Assembly (NCBI GenBank): GCA_000733355.1
Contig: JNVV01000016.1
Span: 186,001 to 250,000 of the forward strand
Length of the DNA: 64,000 nt
From: Falciphora oryzae
Taxonomy: Eukaryota; Ascomycota; Sordariomycetes; Magnaporthales; Magnaporthaceae
Reading direction: 5' to 3'
Shown piece after piece: positions 12,187 to 24,480 of this stretch. The position numbers were made by a program, and so were the translations under genes. The notes under the pieces were generated by a model. That model had not been told where the DNA came from, made no database searches, and saw only the letters and a list, made by a program, of their open reading frames with translations. Numbering within the stretch: position 1 is the first letter of the stretch; the number at the start of each line of letters is the position of its first letter.

Positions 12187-14663
12187 ATAACTACTGCTAG
12201 ACATGTTTTGTTGGGGCGGGCCCATGATGCCTTTCACTTCTACTGTTTTGATTTTACCGGCCTACGTCTTTCTGTCTCTTTTTCTCTCTCATGTCTACGG
12301 AGCAACATCACGCATTTATCGTCATGTCTTTTGGGAGTCTTGTTTTGTTTTGTTTTGTTTTGTTCTGTTTGCTCTTTTTGACCGACTCCTTTTAGTGGTT
12401 ATACGCACACGGCGTATCTCAGACTTGGTATGCCTCCTAGAGTCAGATGCTCTGGTTTTTCAGCCTGTTTGTCATAATGCATAGTGTGGATGAGAAGAGA
12501 GAAAAAACGATACAACAACTTGGGTGGAGACGCGGTGGGAATGGGTCATACGCGACAGCGCGCGTTGCGTGTCGCGACGGGGCTTTTCTTTTTTTGAGCC
12601 ATTGGAGAGGACGGTGTACTGCCGAACCCCTCCTCCATATATCACTGAATGCTTATTTACTTGCAATCGAAGATCCGGGCGGGCTCTGTTGTTGTCATCT
12701 GTCTGGACCTTTTGTATCTTTTTGTCAAGAGCCGGGGTAATTTTGCCATTGACCGGCGCTGAGAGTCCAAATGAGGTTGGGGAAAGCCGTCATTGAACGC
12801 GTGAAGAGGCGTGGTGGTGTGGAAGCGCGTCGCGTTGCGCGTTGTGCTGAGAGTTCAAACAGCGTGACTTTTGGTGTCTTTTTCGCGTCTGACGCGCGAT
12901 GGATGGGTTATCCAATTAAGTTGGTCGCCGGTTGGGTAACGTAACGGGCCGCCATCAATCTCGATCTCTTGTATCTTGTACCTGCGCCCCTCGAGGCTGC
13001 TAGCCAATGAACGAGCCGGCGGCTGAATCCTCAATGCCTCGGGCCAGGCCATGACTTGCGTTTGCTTGCTTGCATACCATGAAACGATCTCGGGGTGGGA
13101 GGAGATGCCAAACTTGTTTGTGTGCCAAAAATCCTCCCGCCAGACATCGCCGCCTTGCCTTGCCTTGCACCGACGGGAGTCAAGTCAAAGTCGGTGACAT
13201 GACATGCCACGATCAAATAGGGCAACTTTCCCGCCCTTTGACGGGGCAGGCCTCCCCAAGCCAGTCAAACAACGTCCCCTACTACGTCCGACCTACTCTG
13301 TCGGATGTTTCCTCCCCTCGAAGCGCCCTCCCTCCATCCATGATGCCAGTTTTTCCCGTTCTGGGTGCCACAGATGTGAAACGGTCCCGAGCGCCGAGGT
13401 CGAAGGTCGAGGTCCAGCATTCCCAATTCCCCTCTTTGGTCACCTCCATGTCGCGTGATGGCCCTGCCAGCGGCCCGCCATACCGACAATTCCTGATTCT
13501 GGTCTGATCTGAGCTGGCCGGTCAACGGTGCCGTCCAAGAGATCCTGGCAACGACAAGGCTGAATAGGCCAGGCAGAACAGTCATGTCTAGCTGGGCAGC
13601 AGCTGTCTCGAAGTGGTTTCTTTGGAAGCATTGGATATGCAGGTACTTGAAGGCCTCGAAAAATCTTCTGTAGATTCCATTACAGACACGTCCCTCTCTG
13701 CAGATGAAAGCGAACGTAGGCCCGTCGTCGTGGGTGGGCGAAGGGAGGATATACCGCCACGCGCACATGTACGGGTGGACTCCGCATTCCCAAGAATGAT
13801 ATCAGGGGCCAAGCCGCCTGCCCAGTCTCACCAGCCCAATCCTACCGACCTAGAAGAAACCAATACCCCTCCCGCCGATTAGAAAACCTCCCCCGTCCGT
13901 TTCCCATCACATCATCCCGCCGCATGCATGCCAGTCTCGCAACATTCGTTATTTGCTTCCTTCTCTTCCTTTGGCACGGCGGGAACCGACCCGACCCGAC
14001 CCTCCTCCTCGCCACCCGACACCCCCTCCCCCGCCCTCCTGCAAATCCCAGAAGGTGTCGGGGATGGCGGAAATGAAGACAAGACCGCCGCTCAATGGGA
14101 GAAAAAAAAAAAGTGTAATAATGCTGAGTTTTGGGGGAACCAATGAACTTGGTGGCACCATATTCTTCTGGCTGAAAAAGGCACAGGGAAACTCTTCTTT
14201 GCAGGAACGAATCGAGGAACAAAAGCAGAGACAAGACTGTAACCAAGAATTTGAGACCCGCAAGCCCTTTTGTTCGCTTCTGGAGAACCAAAGACAAGGA
14301 AGGACGACTACCCGAATGAAACGCCTCCCTCGCCATTGTGTGTGCGTTGCGTATGTATTTTTGGTTCCCGTTCCCCTCCACTACCCAGGAGAATAAGAGT
14401 AAAATAACAAGAAAGGCTGGCTTAAAAGTAAAAAAGTTGAGGTGCCACCAAACGTGTACGATGGCAGGGCAAAAATAAATGAGCGAGAGCTGCGATAAGG
14501 GGTATGGTGCGCTCTTCCACCCGAATGGAAACATATCTCCAAGAAGAAAGAAAGAAATAGAAAGACAAATCATCATACTCGTACAAAATGTGATTATCTG
14601 AACCAGGAAAGGAATGGGGGTGGTGGCAATCACGTCACTTTTTCTTTGCGGGCCACCCCATTA
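12187..14663. other. Intergenic region between converging genes
   Basis: This 2.5-kb stretch holds the 3' ends of the Whi5-like gene (+) and the membrane-protein gene (-). A short TTTTG tandem repeat lies near 12340-12363, probably in the Whi5-like 3' UTR. ACGCGT occurs at 12797. No coding region is recognised. Confidence 0.55.
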
Positions 14664-17009
14664 TCATAGCGCCTTGCCAACACCCGCGCTCTTGATGCTC
14701 CCGCTCCTCGACGCCTGCTGCGCGCTGTGTCCGCCGAGGCCTCGCGTCGGGCTCTCGCCCCTCTCAATAGGACTAATAGGGTCGTACCGGTTGGCGGCGG
14801 GGCCGACGTCCGGCCCCGGGTCGCTCCAGTCTCCCAGGCTGCTGACACCGCTCGAGTACTTGGACGACACGCTTCCGCTTCCCGTCCGCTGGCGCGCCGC
14901 CTCGGGCTTCTGTATAGCGCCGCTGTTGTTGGTCGTGCCGCTTAGCCGCGGCGCGTCACTGCTGCCAGCCGTGCTCAGGTTGCTGCTCGTCACCCGGCCC
15001 AGAAGCTCCGGCCGCTCCAGGTCGAAGGGGTCCGACCGGAACTTGTTGCGCCGCGTCTGGAAGCTGTCCATGCTGTTGACCGACTCCCGGTTGTAGTAGC
15101 TTTCGGCCGCCCTTGTGTAGGCGTTGGTGACGCCGGCTGCTGCGGCTCCCGCCGACACGGACGGGCCCCGCGACCGCCTCACGTCGGACACGTAGGTCGA
15201 CGGCTTGGCCGCCACCGGCTGCTTGATCGCGTTGGCGTCCGAGAAGGGGTTCATGGCGGGGCCGCCGGTCACGATCTGGAGCGGCGGCGGCTTGGCGCTC
15301 TGGTGGGGCAGCGCGTTGGCGTCGCTGAACGGGTCCTCCTTGCCGCCGTTGCTGTTGTTGAAGCTCAGGCCGAGGCTGCCGAGGAAGTGGTCTCCTGACG
15401 AGGCGCTGCCGTTGCGGCTCGCCCGCTTCCGCTGCGCCTCCCGCTGCAGCTCGCGGTCGTCCATGCCCAGGAGCGTCAGGAAGTCGGGCTGGGCGCCGTT
15501 GTTGTTGGCGCTCGTCATGGGCGCCTTCCGCTCCTGCACGTCGCGGAACGGATCGTCCAGGTCCCTGTCGGCTTCGCGGCCCTTGCGCCAGCCGGCAGCC
15601 ACGCCGCCGAGCCAGCCGCCGTTGCCACCACTCGGGCCCTTGGACGACGTGCTGCCCGAACGAGAGGGGACGACAGCGGCGCTTTCCATAAACTGCGAGT
15701 TGCCACGGTTCATGTTGACACCGCCTGACGAGCCTCGGGCGCTGCGGGACGACAGGATCGACCCCACGCGTCCCCGGATTTTGGCGAATCCGTATCCCAG
15801 CGAAGCCTTGAGCTTCTCGGCCCGCGGCGTCGGCCCGATGCTGCCGCGGTTGATGATGTAGGCCGAACTGTTCTTCTCGGACGGGAACCTGCCGTTGTTA
15901 GGACCGGGCGAGAGCGGCGTCAGGAGCGTGCTCCGCCGCTTCTTGAGCTTCCTCTTCCTCAGGAACCAAATCAGAAACGCGATGAGGGCGAGGAGCAGCG
16001 CACCGCCCACGACGCCGCTCGCCACCGCGATGGTCGTGGTGCTGGCGCCTCCGCTCTCCTGCGGAATAGCGCTGACCTGCGGGCCGTCGGTAGCGGCGCT
16101 GCCCCCTGCTGCGGCGGCATCGGTCGGGTTCGCGGTGCCGATCGTCGTGATCAGGGGAAAGTTCCCCGCGGGGGAGTTTTCTGCTGCGGGAGGCGTTGTG
16201 GCGGCCGTCTTTGTGCTCGCTGGTGGGGGCGAGGGGGACCGGGACGAGCTGGCCGATGACCTTACCTCGTCGGCCGGGGGAGGGGGAGCCGTGGCGGCTG
16301 TGGAGGGTTGCAGGTCATCAGCAGCTATGCTAGACACATTAGGCCGGGCCGACGGGGCCGGCGCAGGTGTTTGGTTCTCGGGGATGACCGAGAACCTGGC
16401 TATCGATGTGCTAACAGACGGCGACGGTGGCGGCGCCGCCTGCGGAGGAGGGTTCTGCGCCGTAGCGCCGGCGCCGGCCCCGTCGCCGGCTGCAGCGCTG
16501 GTCCCTTCCGCGCCTCCGTTCTGCACCTCGGGTAGAGGCGAGGAGGAAGCTGCTGGAGTGGGGATCACGACTGGTGGCGGAGGCGGCGGAGCTGATGCAG
16601 ACGCTACCGGGGCGGGTGAAGGAGATAATGGAGCGGGCTGGGCCGCGGGTGGTGTTATTTGTGCAGGTGGCGGTAATGGGCTAGAAGAGGTCTGGGCTGG
16701 GGGTGGCGGCTGTTGCTGTTGAGGGGGTGGTGGTGGTGGTGGTGCAGGTGCCGTCGTACTGAATGTCTGCTGCGGCGGTGCTACATTCGTGTTCCTGGCG
16801 GGCGGCGCGGTGGTCCTCGTCTGCTGGGTGCGTCCGCCGTTGCCGCCGCCGTTGTTGTTCCCGCCCCTATTGTTGTTGTTGTTGTTGTTGCCCCCGCCGT
16901 TGTTCCCTCCGCCGCCTCCTCCGCCGCCAGCGTTCCTGGGGATGGCGGTACACCTCTTGCCGTTGATTTGGGTGAAGAAAGCCCCCGCCGGGAGGTTTGC
17001 GTTGGACAT
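14664..17009 (-). CDS. Single-pass membrane protein with Pro/Ser-rich ectodomain and DPF/NPF motifs in the tail
   Basis: A single open frame encodes 781 residues. Residues 1-25 are a short ordered N-terminus with one Cys and no signal peptide. Residues 27-60 are Gly/Asn repeats and 60-320 are Pro/Ser/Thr/Ala-rich with polyproline runs. Residues ~325-350 form one strong hydrophobic helix followed at once by RKRKLKKRR, a basic stop-transfer segment, so the ~430-residue C-terminal half should be cytosolic. That tail carries DPF at about 486, 559 and 660 and NPF at 587, with two near-repeats of the form x-PFSDANA. Such triplets bind endocytic adaptors and EH-domain proteins. The layout recalls fungal wall-stress sensors such as Mid2 or Wsc proteins, but no WSC domain is present and I do not assign it to that family. 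Confidence 0.75.
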   Translation of the reverse strand: MSNANLPAGAFFTQINGKRCTAIPRNAGGGGGGGGNNGGGNNNNNNNRGGNNNGGGNGGRTQQTRTTAPPARNTNVAPPQQTFSTTAPAPPPPPPPQQQQPPPPAQTSSSPLPPPAQITPPAAQPAPLSPSPAPVASASAPPPPPPVVIPTPAASSSPLPEVQNGGAEGTSAAAGDGAGAGATAQNPPPQAAPPPSPSVSTSIARFSVIPENQTPAPAPSARPNVSSIAADDLQPSTAATAPPPPADEVRSSASSSRSPSPPPASTKTAATTPPAAENSPAGNFPLITTIGTANPTDAAAAGGSAATDGPQVSAIPQESGGASTTTIAVASGVVGGALLLALIAFLIWFLRKRKLKKRRSTLLTPLSPGPNNGRFPSEKNSSAYIINRGSIGPTPRAEKLKASLGYGFAKIRGRVGSILSSRSARGSSGGVNMNRGNSQFMESAAVVPSRSGSTSSKGPSGGNGGWLGGVAAGWRKGREADRDLDDPFRDVQERKAPMTSANNNGAQPDFLTLLGMDDRELQREAQRKRASRNGSASSGDHFLGSLGLSFNNSNGGKEDPFSDANALPHQSAKPPPLQIVTGGPAMNPFSDANAIKQPVAAKPSTYVSDVRRSRGPSVSAGAAAAGVTNAYTRAAESYYNRESVNSMDSFQTRRNKFRSDPFDLERPELLGRVTSSNLSTAGSSDAPRLSGTTNNSGAIQKPEAARQRTGSGSVSSKYSSGVSSLGDWSDPGPDVGPAANRYDPISPIERGESPTRGLGGHSAQQASRSGSIKSAGVGKAL

Positions 17010-20000
17010 GTTGGCCGGGCGGCCGTCCAGGGGCCGACTTGCGGTCTGGCCGGGTCGTGTATCGGTCGGTGTTTTCCGGTCGAGTGCTCGGGAGAATCGA
17101 ATCGTGTGTTTCGGTTGTCGTCGTCTTCAGACGCCGCGCGCTGAGGGAGAGTGTTGCTTGGTTCTGGCGATTCCAGTCGCCCGTGTGGGAACGAAGTGTT
17201 GCGCAAGGAAACAAAAATTGCACGAGAAGGCTTGCCAGAAGAGGAAGAAGAGAATAAAGGAAAAAAGGGGCCTCTGGGGCCGGTCAAGTCATATCGAGAT
17301 CATGAATATGATGCGAGGGAGCGGCGGCAAGCGAAGGCTAGACCGATGTTTCTCGCTGCCTTTAGCCGTGACGAAGGGAAGCCCGAGTTTGATGCGGGAG
17401 AATGAAGACGAGATCGCGAACCCGCAAGGACGGGAAAGGAGACGGAGGGAGATGGATGTGGGAGAGGGAGGAGTAAGGGTGGAAGGGCGAGCAGCCGGGC
17501 CGGCGACATGCAAGACCCCTGGCGAGGCCCTCGGCCAAGTTGGCAGGTCCCGACGGGGTCTGCGCCGCGGCTGTCGATGGGGTCTGTTCTGTCTTCAACA
17601 GTCGACGGCCAGGGGGGGGGGGGCTCCGCCAGGGGTCCCGGCTGGCGAGGATGTCGGGTGGTGGGGCACGGGCATTGAGACTGAGCAGCGTGGTGGGGGG
17701 CTTGATCGTTGTTTGATGGGAGGCCATGGTGATGCTGATTGGCTGCGGGCCACGGCCAAGGTGACCATCCCTCACAGCACGTCGAGGGCGCTCCGCTCTG
17801 GGGACGCCAGCAGAGCGGGGCCCTGTTGGGGCCTGCGTGGGGCCCAACCGTGCAGTAGCGCGGTTGGAGAGCCGCATCTGAGGCGATGTGCGACCCCACT
17901 CCTTCCCAACTGGGCCACGAACCCATGCCCTCGGGTGGGGCGTGGGGCTCCCGGGCGCTGGCCGCCCATGTTCTGCGACAAATCTGAGGCACGACTTTTC
18001 AACGGCAACCCCTGACTAGCAGTGCTGCAGTCCATTTACCGACCTGCAGTCATCGAGTCCATCCTTGTGGCTCTTGCCCTTTTGTGCCTTGCTTCCACCA
18101 CGCTGCGCCGCATCGCGACAATTTCGCTGCGTCAACCGTCCAAAGGGCGGACGGATATTGATTGATGTTCAGATCCTCCTTGCCTGTGTGCCCAACTCCT
18201 ACTATCCATTCAATAGTCTGCGCTTCCAAGGACGTGCGCGATCTATTCGCCACAGCCTCGCCCTCACCCCAACTTTTCCCCATCCCTCAAGTGACCTCTT
18301 CCTATTATTGTCTCTCCTCGCCTCGCTCGCTAGCAGTCGGCTAGTCGTCGACTGTAACGTGATGGCGTCCCAATAAAAGAAGTCCTCCCTCGCCATCATC
18401 CCGCCAAGCAACCCGCCCCATCGAATCGCCGCCACAATCTCTTGGGGACGCACACAAGGCGACCGACGGGATAGCCTTCTATAAGCATGCCTGCCGTGCG
18501 CTGCGTAGATCGGATGGGGGTGGCGATGCGTGCCGCTCTTTCCTCAACCTTCTGGCGGGCCATCCCATCAGCAGGCCAGGGTAGCGCAGCCTCTCGCCGG
18601 TGCGTTGTCAGCGTGTGGTTGCACACAGCACACCGCCAGCACCAGCTTGCCCTGCCTGCCTGCACCTCAGGTTTATGAAGCACGTTTTGGATCCGTGCTT
18701 GGCTTCACTGCGGCTGCGGCGGGCGCCCTCTGAGCGTGCTGAACCTGCTGCGAGGTGCCGATATGCCGTACCTACAAGCCATGCGTGCACGACTAGCCGT
18801 CGTAGAACGTGTCCGAGTCCCTGGCAGTATTTCCATTCGATGAATCCTACGCTGCTGTGTACAGTCGGGCCCCTATCCGTCTTGCCTATATCGAGACGGA
18901 CAATGATGGGACAAGCGGGTCGGCATAACAGTGGCGCTGCACTCTTCGCAGCTTGAGTGGTGCCGTGCGGGCCTGGCCGGCCCAAGTAGGATGATCCCCG
19001 TGGCTTTGGGCCTCCCTGGCTCACCGTGGGACTGGGAACAGCAGGCCCTGTCTGTCGCTCCCTGCTTGACCTCCACCCACAAGGTGTGCGGTCTTGCTAT
19101 CGGCGGCGACGGGTACCGGGTTGCACTCGCTCAACTGTTTCTCGCTCTCTCGCCCAATCAGCAGAAGGGTCAAGCTGGCGCACTTCATCCTCTCGCAATG
19201 CCTCCACATGCAGAAAACCCACATCGCGAGGGCATCACCACATCAGGCTCCAAGAAAATTGCGCATAGCTTGGCGACAGTCTAGCGACGACATGCACAGC
19301 CATTGCGACACGCCGGATGAAATTCACCACATACGGTATGTACGTAGGAGCATGCAGGCGATGCTTGGTAGTACGCATGTGTCCAGATGGATCAGCACGG
19401 TCCTCGGGCTACGCTATATTCCTTACGTGCTCTTTGTCGGATCCTACTCCTTGAGACGGAGGATTTTTGGATGGAAGCAACCCCGATTCTAGAAGGCCTT
19501 TTGGTCCAAGGGCTCCGATTGGCGGCGTGATAACGGAACTTTGGTCGGTTCCACTTACTGTTTCCCGGAGAAACGCACACGTGGAGTCTACCAGAATACC
19601 ACGCATGGGGTCGTCGCCCCTGGCTATCCTCGCGTAACCTCGCGGTCTCTGCTCTTCCCTCTCCTTTTCTCCCTTTCTTCGATCGCGATCACCAAGTACT
19701 GACTCCATCCCCTGCCTTCCCGGCCGATAGCTGCCTGCTCAACTTGCCATTCGGCAGAGTTGTGTAGTTAATATATAGTATCAGTGGAGAGAGATGTGAA
19801 AAGAGCGGGTAGACGAAAGCGGGGTGGGAAGCGTGGCTTGGTCCTACAGCAGGAGGCAAAAGGGGGGCGGAGGCGCCAAGGGGCTCGAGTCGGTGTCACC
19901 GGGCCCCTGGGCCCTCTAGCGTGCTGCCGTCGTTTCTTTCGCTCTCTCTCTTGGAGGAAACGTTTGCTGTTTGCCACGCGCTCCGCGCACGGCCGAGAGG

Positions 20001-21137
20001 CAGGGCGCACGTGCGTAGGGCCCCGTCACCCCGTCTGTATCAAACGCGGGTAAATCCCGATCGTAGGCGATACAGAGGTCCTGTTGCTTGGTATGGGCCA
20101 ATGGGCCCATTCGACCCTCGGGTCTTTTTCCCAAGATCGAATCGCGCCGGGCTGGGGGGCCACCACAGCCTGGGCCGGGGTAGAGGAGGCCGACAGACCG
20201 TTACATCACGGCCCTCGCTTCTTGTTCCCGCTTGACAGAGCGAGCGGCGAACACCGCTGGCAGCGGACGCCAATGCCAATCAGTGCCCCAAAATAGGGCG
20301 CCCAGCCGGAGTGGAGGATTTTCTTTTTTTGCGGGGAGGGAGAAGGGAGCGGCATGGGCAGCACTGACGCGAGGCATTTATGCTGCGGCACCGCGCTGCA
20401 CCCACTTTGAGGCCCTCGGGAGAAAAGGGGAGACGATGGATGGACAAGACGTAAGGAGAGCCAAGCACCAAGGCAGGCAGGTCGGACGGCGTGCGACCTT
20501 GATTGCGAATTGCTGCCACGCAGACGGGCCAAGTGAGGGGAGAAAAGCACACGTTTGTGGCTTTAGGTTCGCAGAGTGATGTCGAAAGTGGGGGCCAAAC
20601 CAGGTCGGGTCAACGATTGGAACTCTGTTCGCTGATCAGCCACCCCGCCGCAGCAGCCGCATGACGCTGCTTTTGGCTTTGGCCCAAAGCGCCGGCTCCG
20701 CTGACAGTCGAGGGTGAAGTCACCCACCACCACTGAACCCCTCCCGCCAGTTTGGCAACATTGATTGATTGCTGCGGGCGGCCATCGAGGACCCCGTTTC
20801 TCGCTCGACGCCATCCTTCGGGACGGGGAAAGCACGGTTCGGTACGCTGCAGCTCCCAGGTCTGGGGGCGGATTAGCTCAAGACGTGCAGCCTTTCCAAA
20901 AGCCAGCAGCCACAGCCAGCAGAGCGGCGCCAATCCACCACCTCGACTGCACCACCACCAACGACAACGGCCGCTGCCATTGAGGCCGCTCCGTTTCCCC
21001 CCTTTCACAGCACACTCTCTCCGTCTCTCATTTTCCCTTTAGCTCCCAACAAAACGACCCCACCTGTCGCCTCGGCCCTACCTCTCCCCCCAGGCGGCTG
21101 CCTCAAACGCCTTGTCGGCTCTACTTCCCCTGCCAGC
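17010..21137. other. 4.1-kb intergenic region between divergent genes
   Basis: This region separates the membrane-protein gene (-) from the gene starting at 21138 (+). Open frames are plentiful only because the sequence is GC-rich; they overlap on both strands and none shows a family signature or a spliceable chain. A G12 run occurs near 17611. The last ~150 bases before 21138 are C/T-rich, typical of a fungal 5' UTR. No RNA gene was recognised. Confidence 0.5.
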
Positions 21138-23756
21138 ATGTTCGGCGGCAGTGTGGGCTACGGCTTCGGTGAGTTTTGCTGTCCTTTTGTCTTGTGCATG
21201 CCCAGCCGGTCCATCAAGCCAGCCAAGAGCACGGACGCGCTGGTGGTATCGGCGCGCACGCACACACGCACGCACTCAACGCACACCTTAGTTTCATTTT
21301 ACCTTTTCTCTTCTTTTCCTCTTTAGACCCTTTCGATATCTCTCGTCTCCATCGCTCTACGGTGTCTCGGGAGGAGTCCTGGGCCCAACGAGCCAATGCC
21401 AAGTCTCTCAAGCCTCGACTTTGGTTGTTGCTCGCCTGACTCCGAGTTATATCCGTTGAGCCCGTTTCCGGCCGAGCCAAGTGGCAGGAAACGTTGCCTA
21501 CGGAACGAACATCTGGCTGTCTGCATTGTCCGCATATCGATGCTGTCTATCCACTCTGTCAAGCTACCCGGCCTGCCTGTCTTCCTGCCGAGACTCTCGT
21601 GGTGTCTCTGTCCTGGTCCTTGGTGTGAATGCGGGTTCCCCTCTCAGCAGCCTCGTTTCCGTGTGTAAATTCCCATTGATTGGCCCCCGCTCTCTCCGGG
21701 CCCCGGCCGGCTCCGGGTTTTCTGTCTGATCGACCTCGGCCGTGTTCTTGCGTGCTTTCCTTGCCTACCGCGTCCCGGATCCTCGCCGGCCCGGCTTTTG
21801 TGCCTCGTATCTTGTTGCTGACGCCAAGATGGCATCCAAGTTCCTGTCGCGCCGCCTTCCAGGCCGCCCCAGGATATCCCGCCTCCCACGCCAGTCAACC
21901 TCCCCAGCTACCGCCCGCGCGTGGCTGGCGATGATGGCGTCGACAGCGCCCCAACATCTCTGACAGCACTGCTGCAGACTATCATCCGCCCGCCCGAGGT
22001 GTCTGACAGGCATTTCCAAGCCCTGGGCGTCCACGTGACTCCTGATGTCGACCTCGACGTCCTCATCCCCGACCCGGCTGTCGTTCCCGATTTTGCGGCC
22101 TGGGATGAGCTGTCCTTCACACAGGCCTGTGACTCTAACCAGTCCACAAGAGTGCGCCTTAACAACGGCAACATGTCCCCCGGCGTCCAGGCCTACCACG
22201 AGCGCTTCAAGGAGCTAAGCACCCCTAACGAGGCCGCCTTCAGGACGGTACGCCGCCTACAGCCCCTCCCGGGCCAGCCACAGGCACGCCTGGGAAACTC
22301 GTACGAGTTCTTTCGCCTCCTGGAGACCTGCTCCGGCTTCTGGGACGACACATCGGCCCCACCTGAATACAAGATGTCCAAAGACGACGACCCAGATAGT
22401 GCTGGCGGTGACACCGTTAAACCCGCGGCGGCCAAGTTCTGCCGCACTGGTGCCGGATCTTCGATGCCCCCTGAGATCCGCGTCAACCTCATAAATGCCT
22501 TCTTAAAGCTGGTCGCCTACGACTTTGGCTGCAATGTGGGCAGCTCGAGAGTCGAGCCCCGGCTATACCTCAACTTGCCCACTTTCCCCGCACCAGCGCC
22601 AGAGGAGGTGGCTGCAACCGCACCTGGGTCGGCCACGACAGCTTCCAGCAGCCCAAGCGAGCCGGGCGCCCCGCCTGCCGCCGTCCCAGACCCTAGCTCC
22701 ACGGCTCCCGCTCTTCCAGGCCGGAGCAGCTATTTCAGCTCGGCCTGCCAATTTGTCTTTCGCACGCCAACCACGCGCGAGGCGGCGCGAGCCGGAATCG
22801 TCGAGGGCCCGCTGGCTGCCGTCTCGGCGCGGCACACGACTAGTTTCGGCCCCCGAGATGCATCCGACTCGTCCAATGGCAGCAACGACAAGGAGTCCGT
22901 CATGGACATGGCGCGAGAGATCGTGGCAGCGCTATTGACGGCCCAACACCGCGCGCGGGAGGGCCGTGTTGAGAGGCGCGTGGGCGTGGGTGCCTGGTGG
23001 ACCACGCGGCGGCGCTGGGGCGGCGGCGAGGGAGGTCCCATCGGGCGCGAGGTCGATTCGAACTCGGCCACCTCGACAACCACCAGCACCAGCTTTATAA
23101 ACACTATCATCCCTGTCCGCGCCACTTCTGCGGCCGCTATCGCTGCTGGCCCTGGGGATGAAGCTGCCAAGCCAGCGACGACGCCCGCTGAAGGTAGTGG
23201 CTCGCCCAGCTCGGTGCCGCCCCTGGCCCCAACACCAAGCAACGCTGTCGGCGTGCCAGAGAGAAAGTTGGGGTCCATCTCTTCGTCGTCATTAGGAGCA
23301 GCAGCCGGGCGCAAGAGCCCGCACCACCACCCGGTGCCGTCGCTCTCGAGCCGCGGGCAGCGGTCCAAGTCCCGGCGGACGACGCTGGCCATCTACGACA
23401 GCTACCGCATGGTGCGACCGCCCTCGTCGTCCTGGGACAGGAAGGTGCGTTACAGCGCCATCGGCCGTGCGCCCGGCGCCGACTACGACGACGTCTTTGT
23501 CATCAGCGCCGTGTTCCACCACATGTCCATACTGCGCGTGCGCGTGCCTCAGCGCCTGCTCCGGGTGCTCGAAGGAGCGCCGGATGAGGGCGGCGGCGGC
23601 AGCAGGAGCTGGGGCAAGCTCGAGGTCTTTCGCAGCCACTGGTTCGACTTCTTCCTCGCGGACGACCGCGTCGCGGGGATGAAACTGGTCTGGGCCATGA
23701 TGGCGTACCTCATGCGCAAGGGCGACGATGCCGATGTCAAGATGGATGGCACTTGA
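21138..23756 (+). CDS. Conserved fungal protein of unknown function, ~630 aa
   Basis: The long open frame ends at 23756 and has no good ATG at its 5' end. An ATG at 21138 opens a 31-nt exon (MFGGSVGYGF) with a GTGAGT donor at 21169. Joining it to an acceptor CAG ending at 21894 restores one frame of 630 codons, giving MFGGSVGYGF-VNLPSYRPR. The protein has an ordered N-terminal part (about 20-230), two low-complexity linkers (Pro/Ala/Ser, about 240-270 and 400-490), an acidic-amphipathic helix region near 340, and an ordered C-terminal part with a Trp-Phe-Asp-Phe-Phe block. No catalytic motif, signal peptide or membrane segment is visible. I recognise no named family. The open frame and stop are secure; the first intron, about 726 nt, is inferred from frame consistency only. 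Confidence 0.7.
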
Positions 23757-24480
23757 GGGCAGGGCCAACCCAGGGAAAAGAAGAAATAATAATATTGCAT
23801 GCTTTTTCACATACTCCCGTCGCATCCTCGGCGCCTCGATGATAGACTCGTCTCGTAGTGACGAGGCATAATACTCTAGGAACGTACCTAGCATTGCTCG
23901 TGCCGGCCGGTTTTCATACTAGTGTGGTTCGTCCTGAAAATATTTGATAACATGATCAGTGGCAGACGCACTGATTTGTCGACCCTTTTGCTTACATTTT
24001 CCCACGAAGACGCGAGGAGGCTGTGATGGAGGCACAGTACTACTTATGCCTACGCAATGGTATCACCCGTGTAACCGCTGTATCTCGCTCACCGCTTTGA
24101 TTTTATTGAAGACCGACCTTGCTGGGTTTGGCCACTACCTATCGGTCGGGATGTCGGTTTTCTCGGCGTTCTACAAGCAGTCGTACAAGGCATGGCCCCG
24201 CCACTTTATATTCATAATCTCACGATCGTGACCTCGTACGTGCAAGGGCAAGCGTTTTGTGGTCGGACTGCTTGGCCTCACGCTGCGGCTACGACTGACA
24301 TACTCGCCATATAAATAGGTACCAGGTAGGGTACAAAAGGGAAGAGGGGTTGGAGTAAAGAAGAGCCGATGCGGACCCCCATTCCCATGCCATGCCAGTC
24401 CGACCTGAATCCTTCTTGCAAGCGTTTGACGGCCGTGCTTTGCCATACATCAAGCGTCTCCACAGTCTGCGCTCGCCCAG
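23757..24480. other. Intergenic region and probable promoter of the membrane-protein gene
   Basis: This 0.7-kb stretch contains no recognisable coding sequence. It holds the 3' UTR of the upstream gene and, near its end, a TATA-like element described separately. Confidence 0.5.
24310..24317 (+). promoter_or_regulatory. TATA-box-like element TATAAATA
   Basis: TATAAATA lies about 164 bases before the ATG at 24481, a plausible distance for a fungal core promoter of the membrane-protein gene. The match is to a short consensus only. Confidence 0.4.

Noticed and set aside
16789..18015. 408-codon open frame on the + strand
   Set aside because: It begins inside the antisense of the membrane-protein repeats (polyproline and poly-Leu artefacts) and shows no family signature beyond it.
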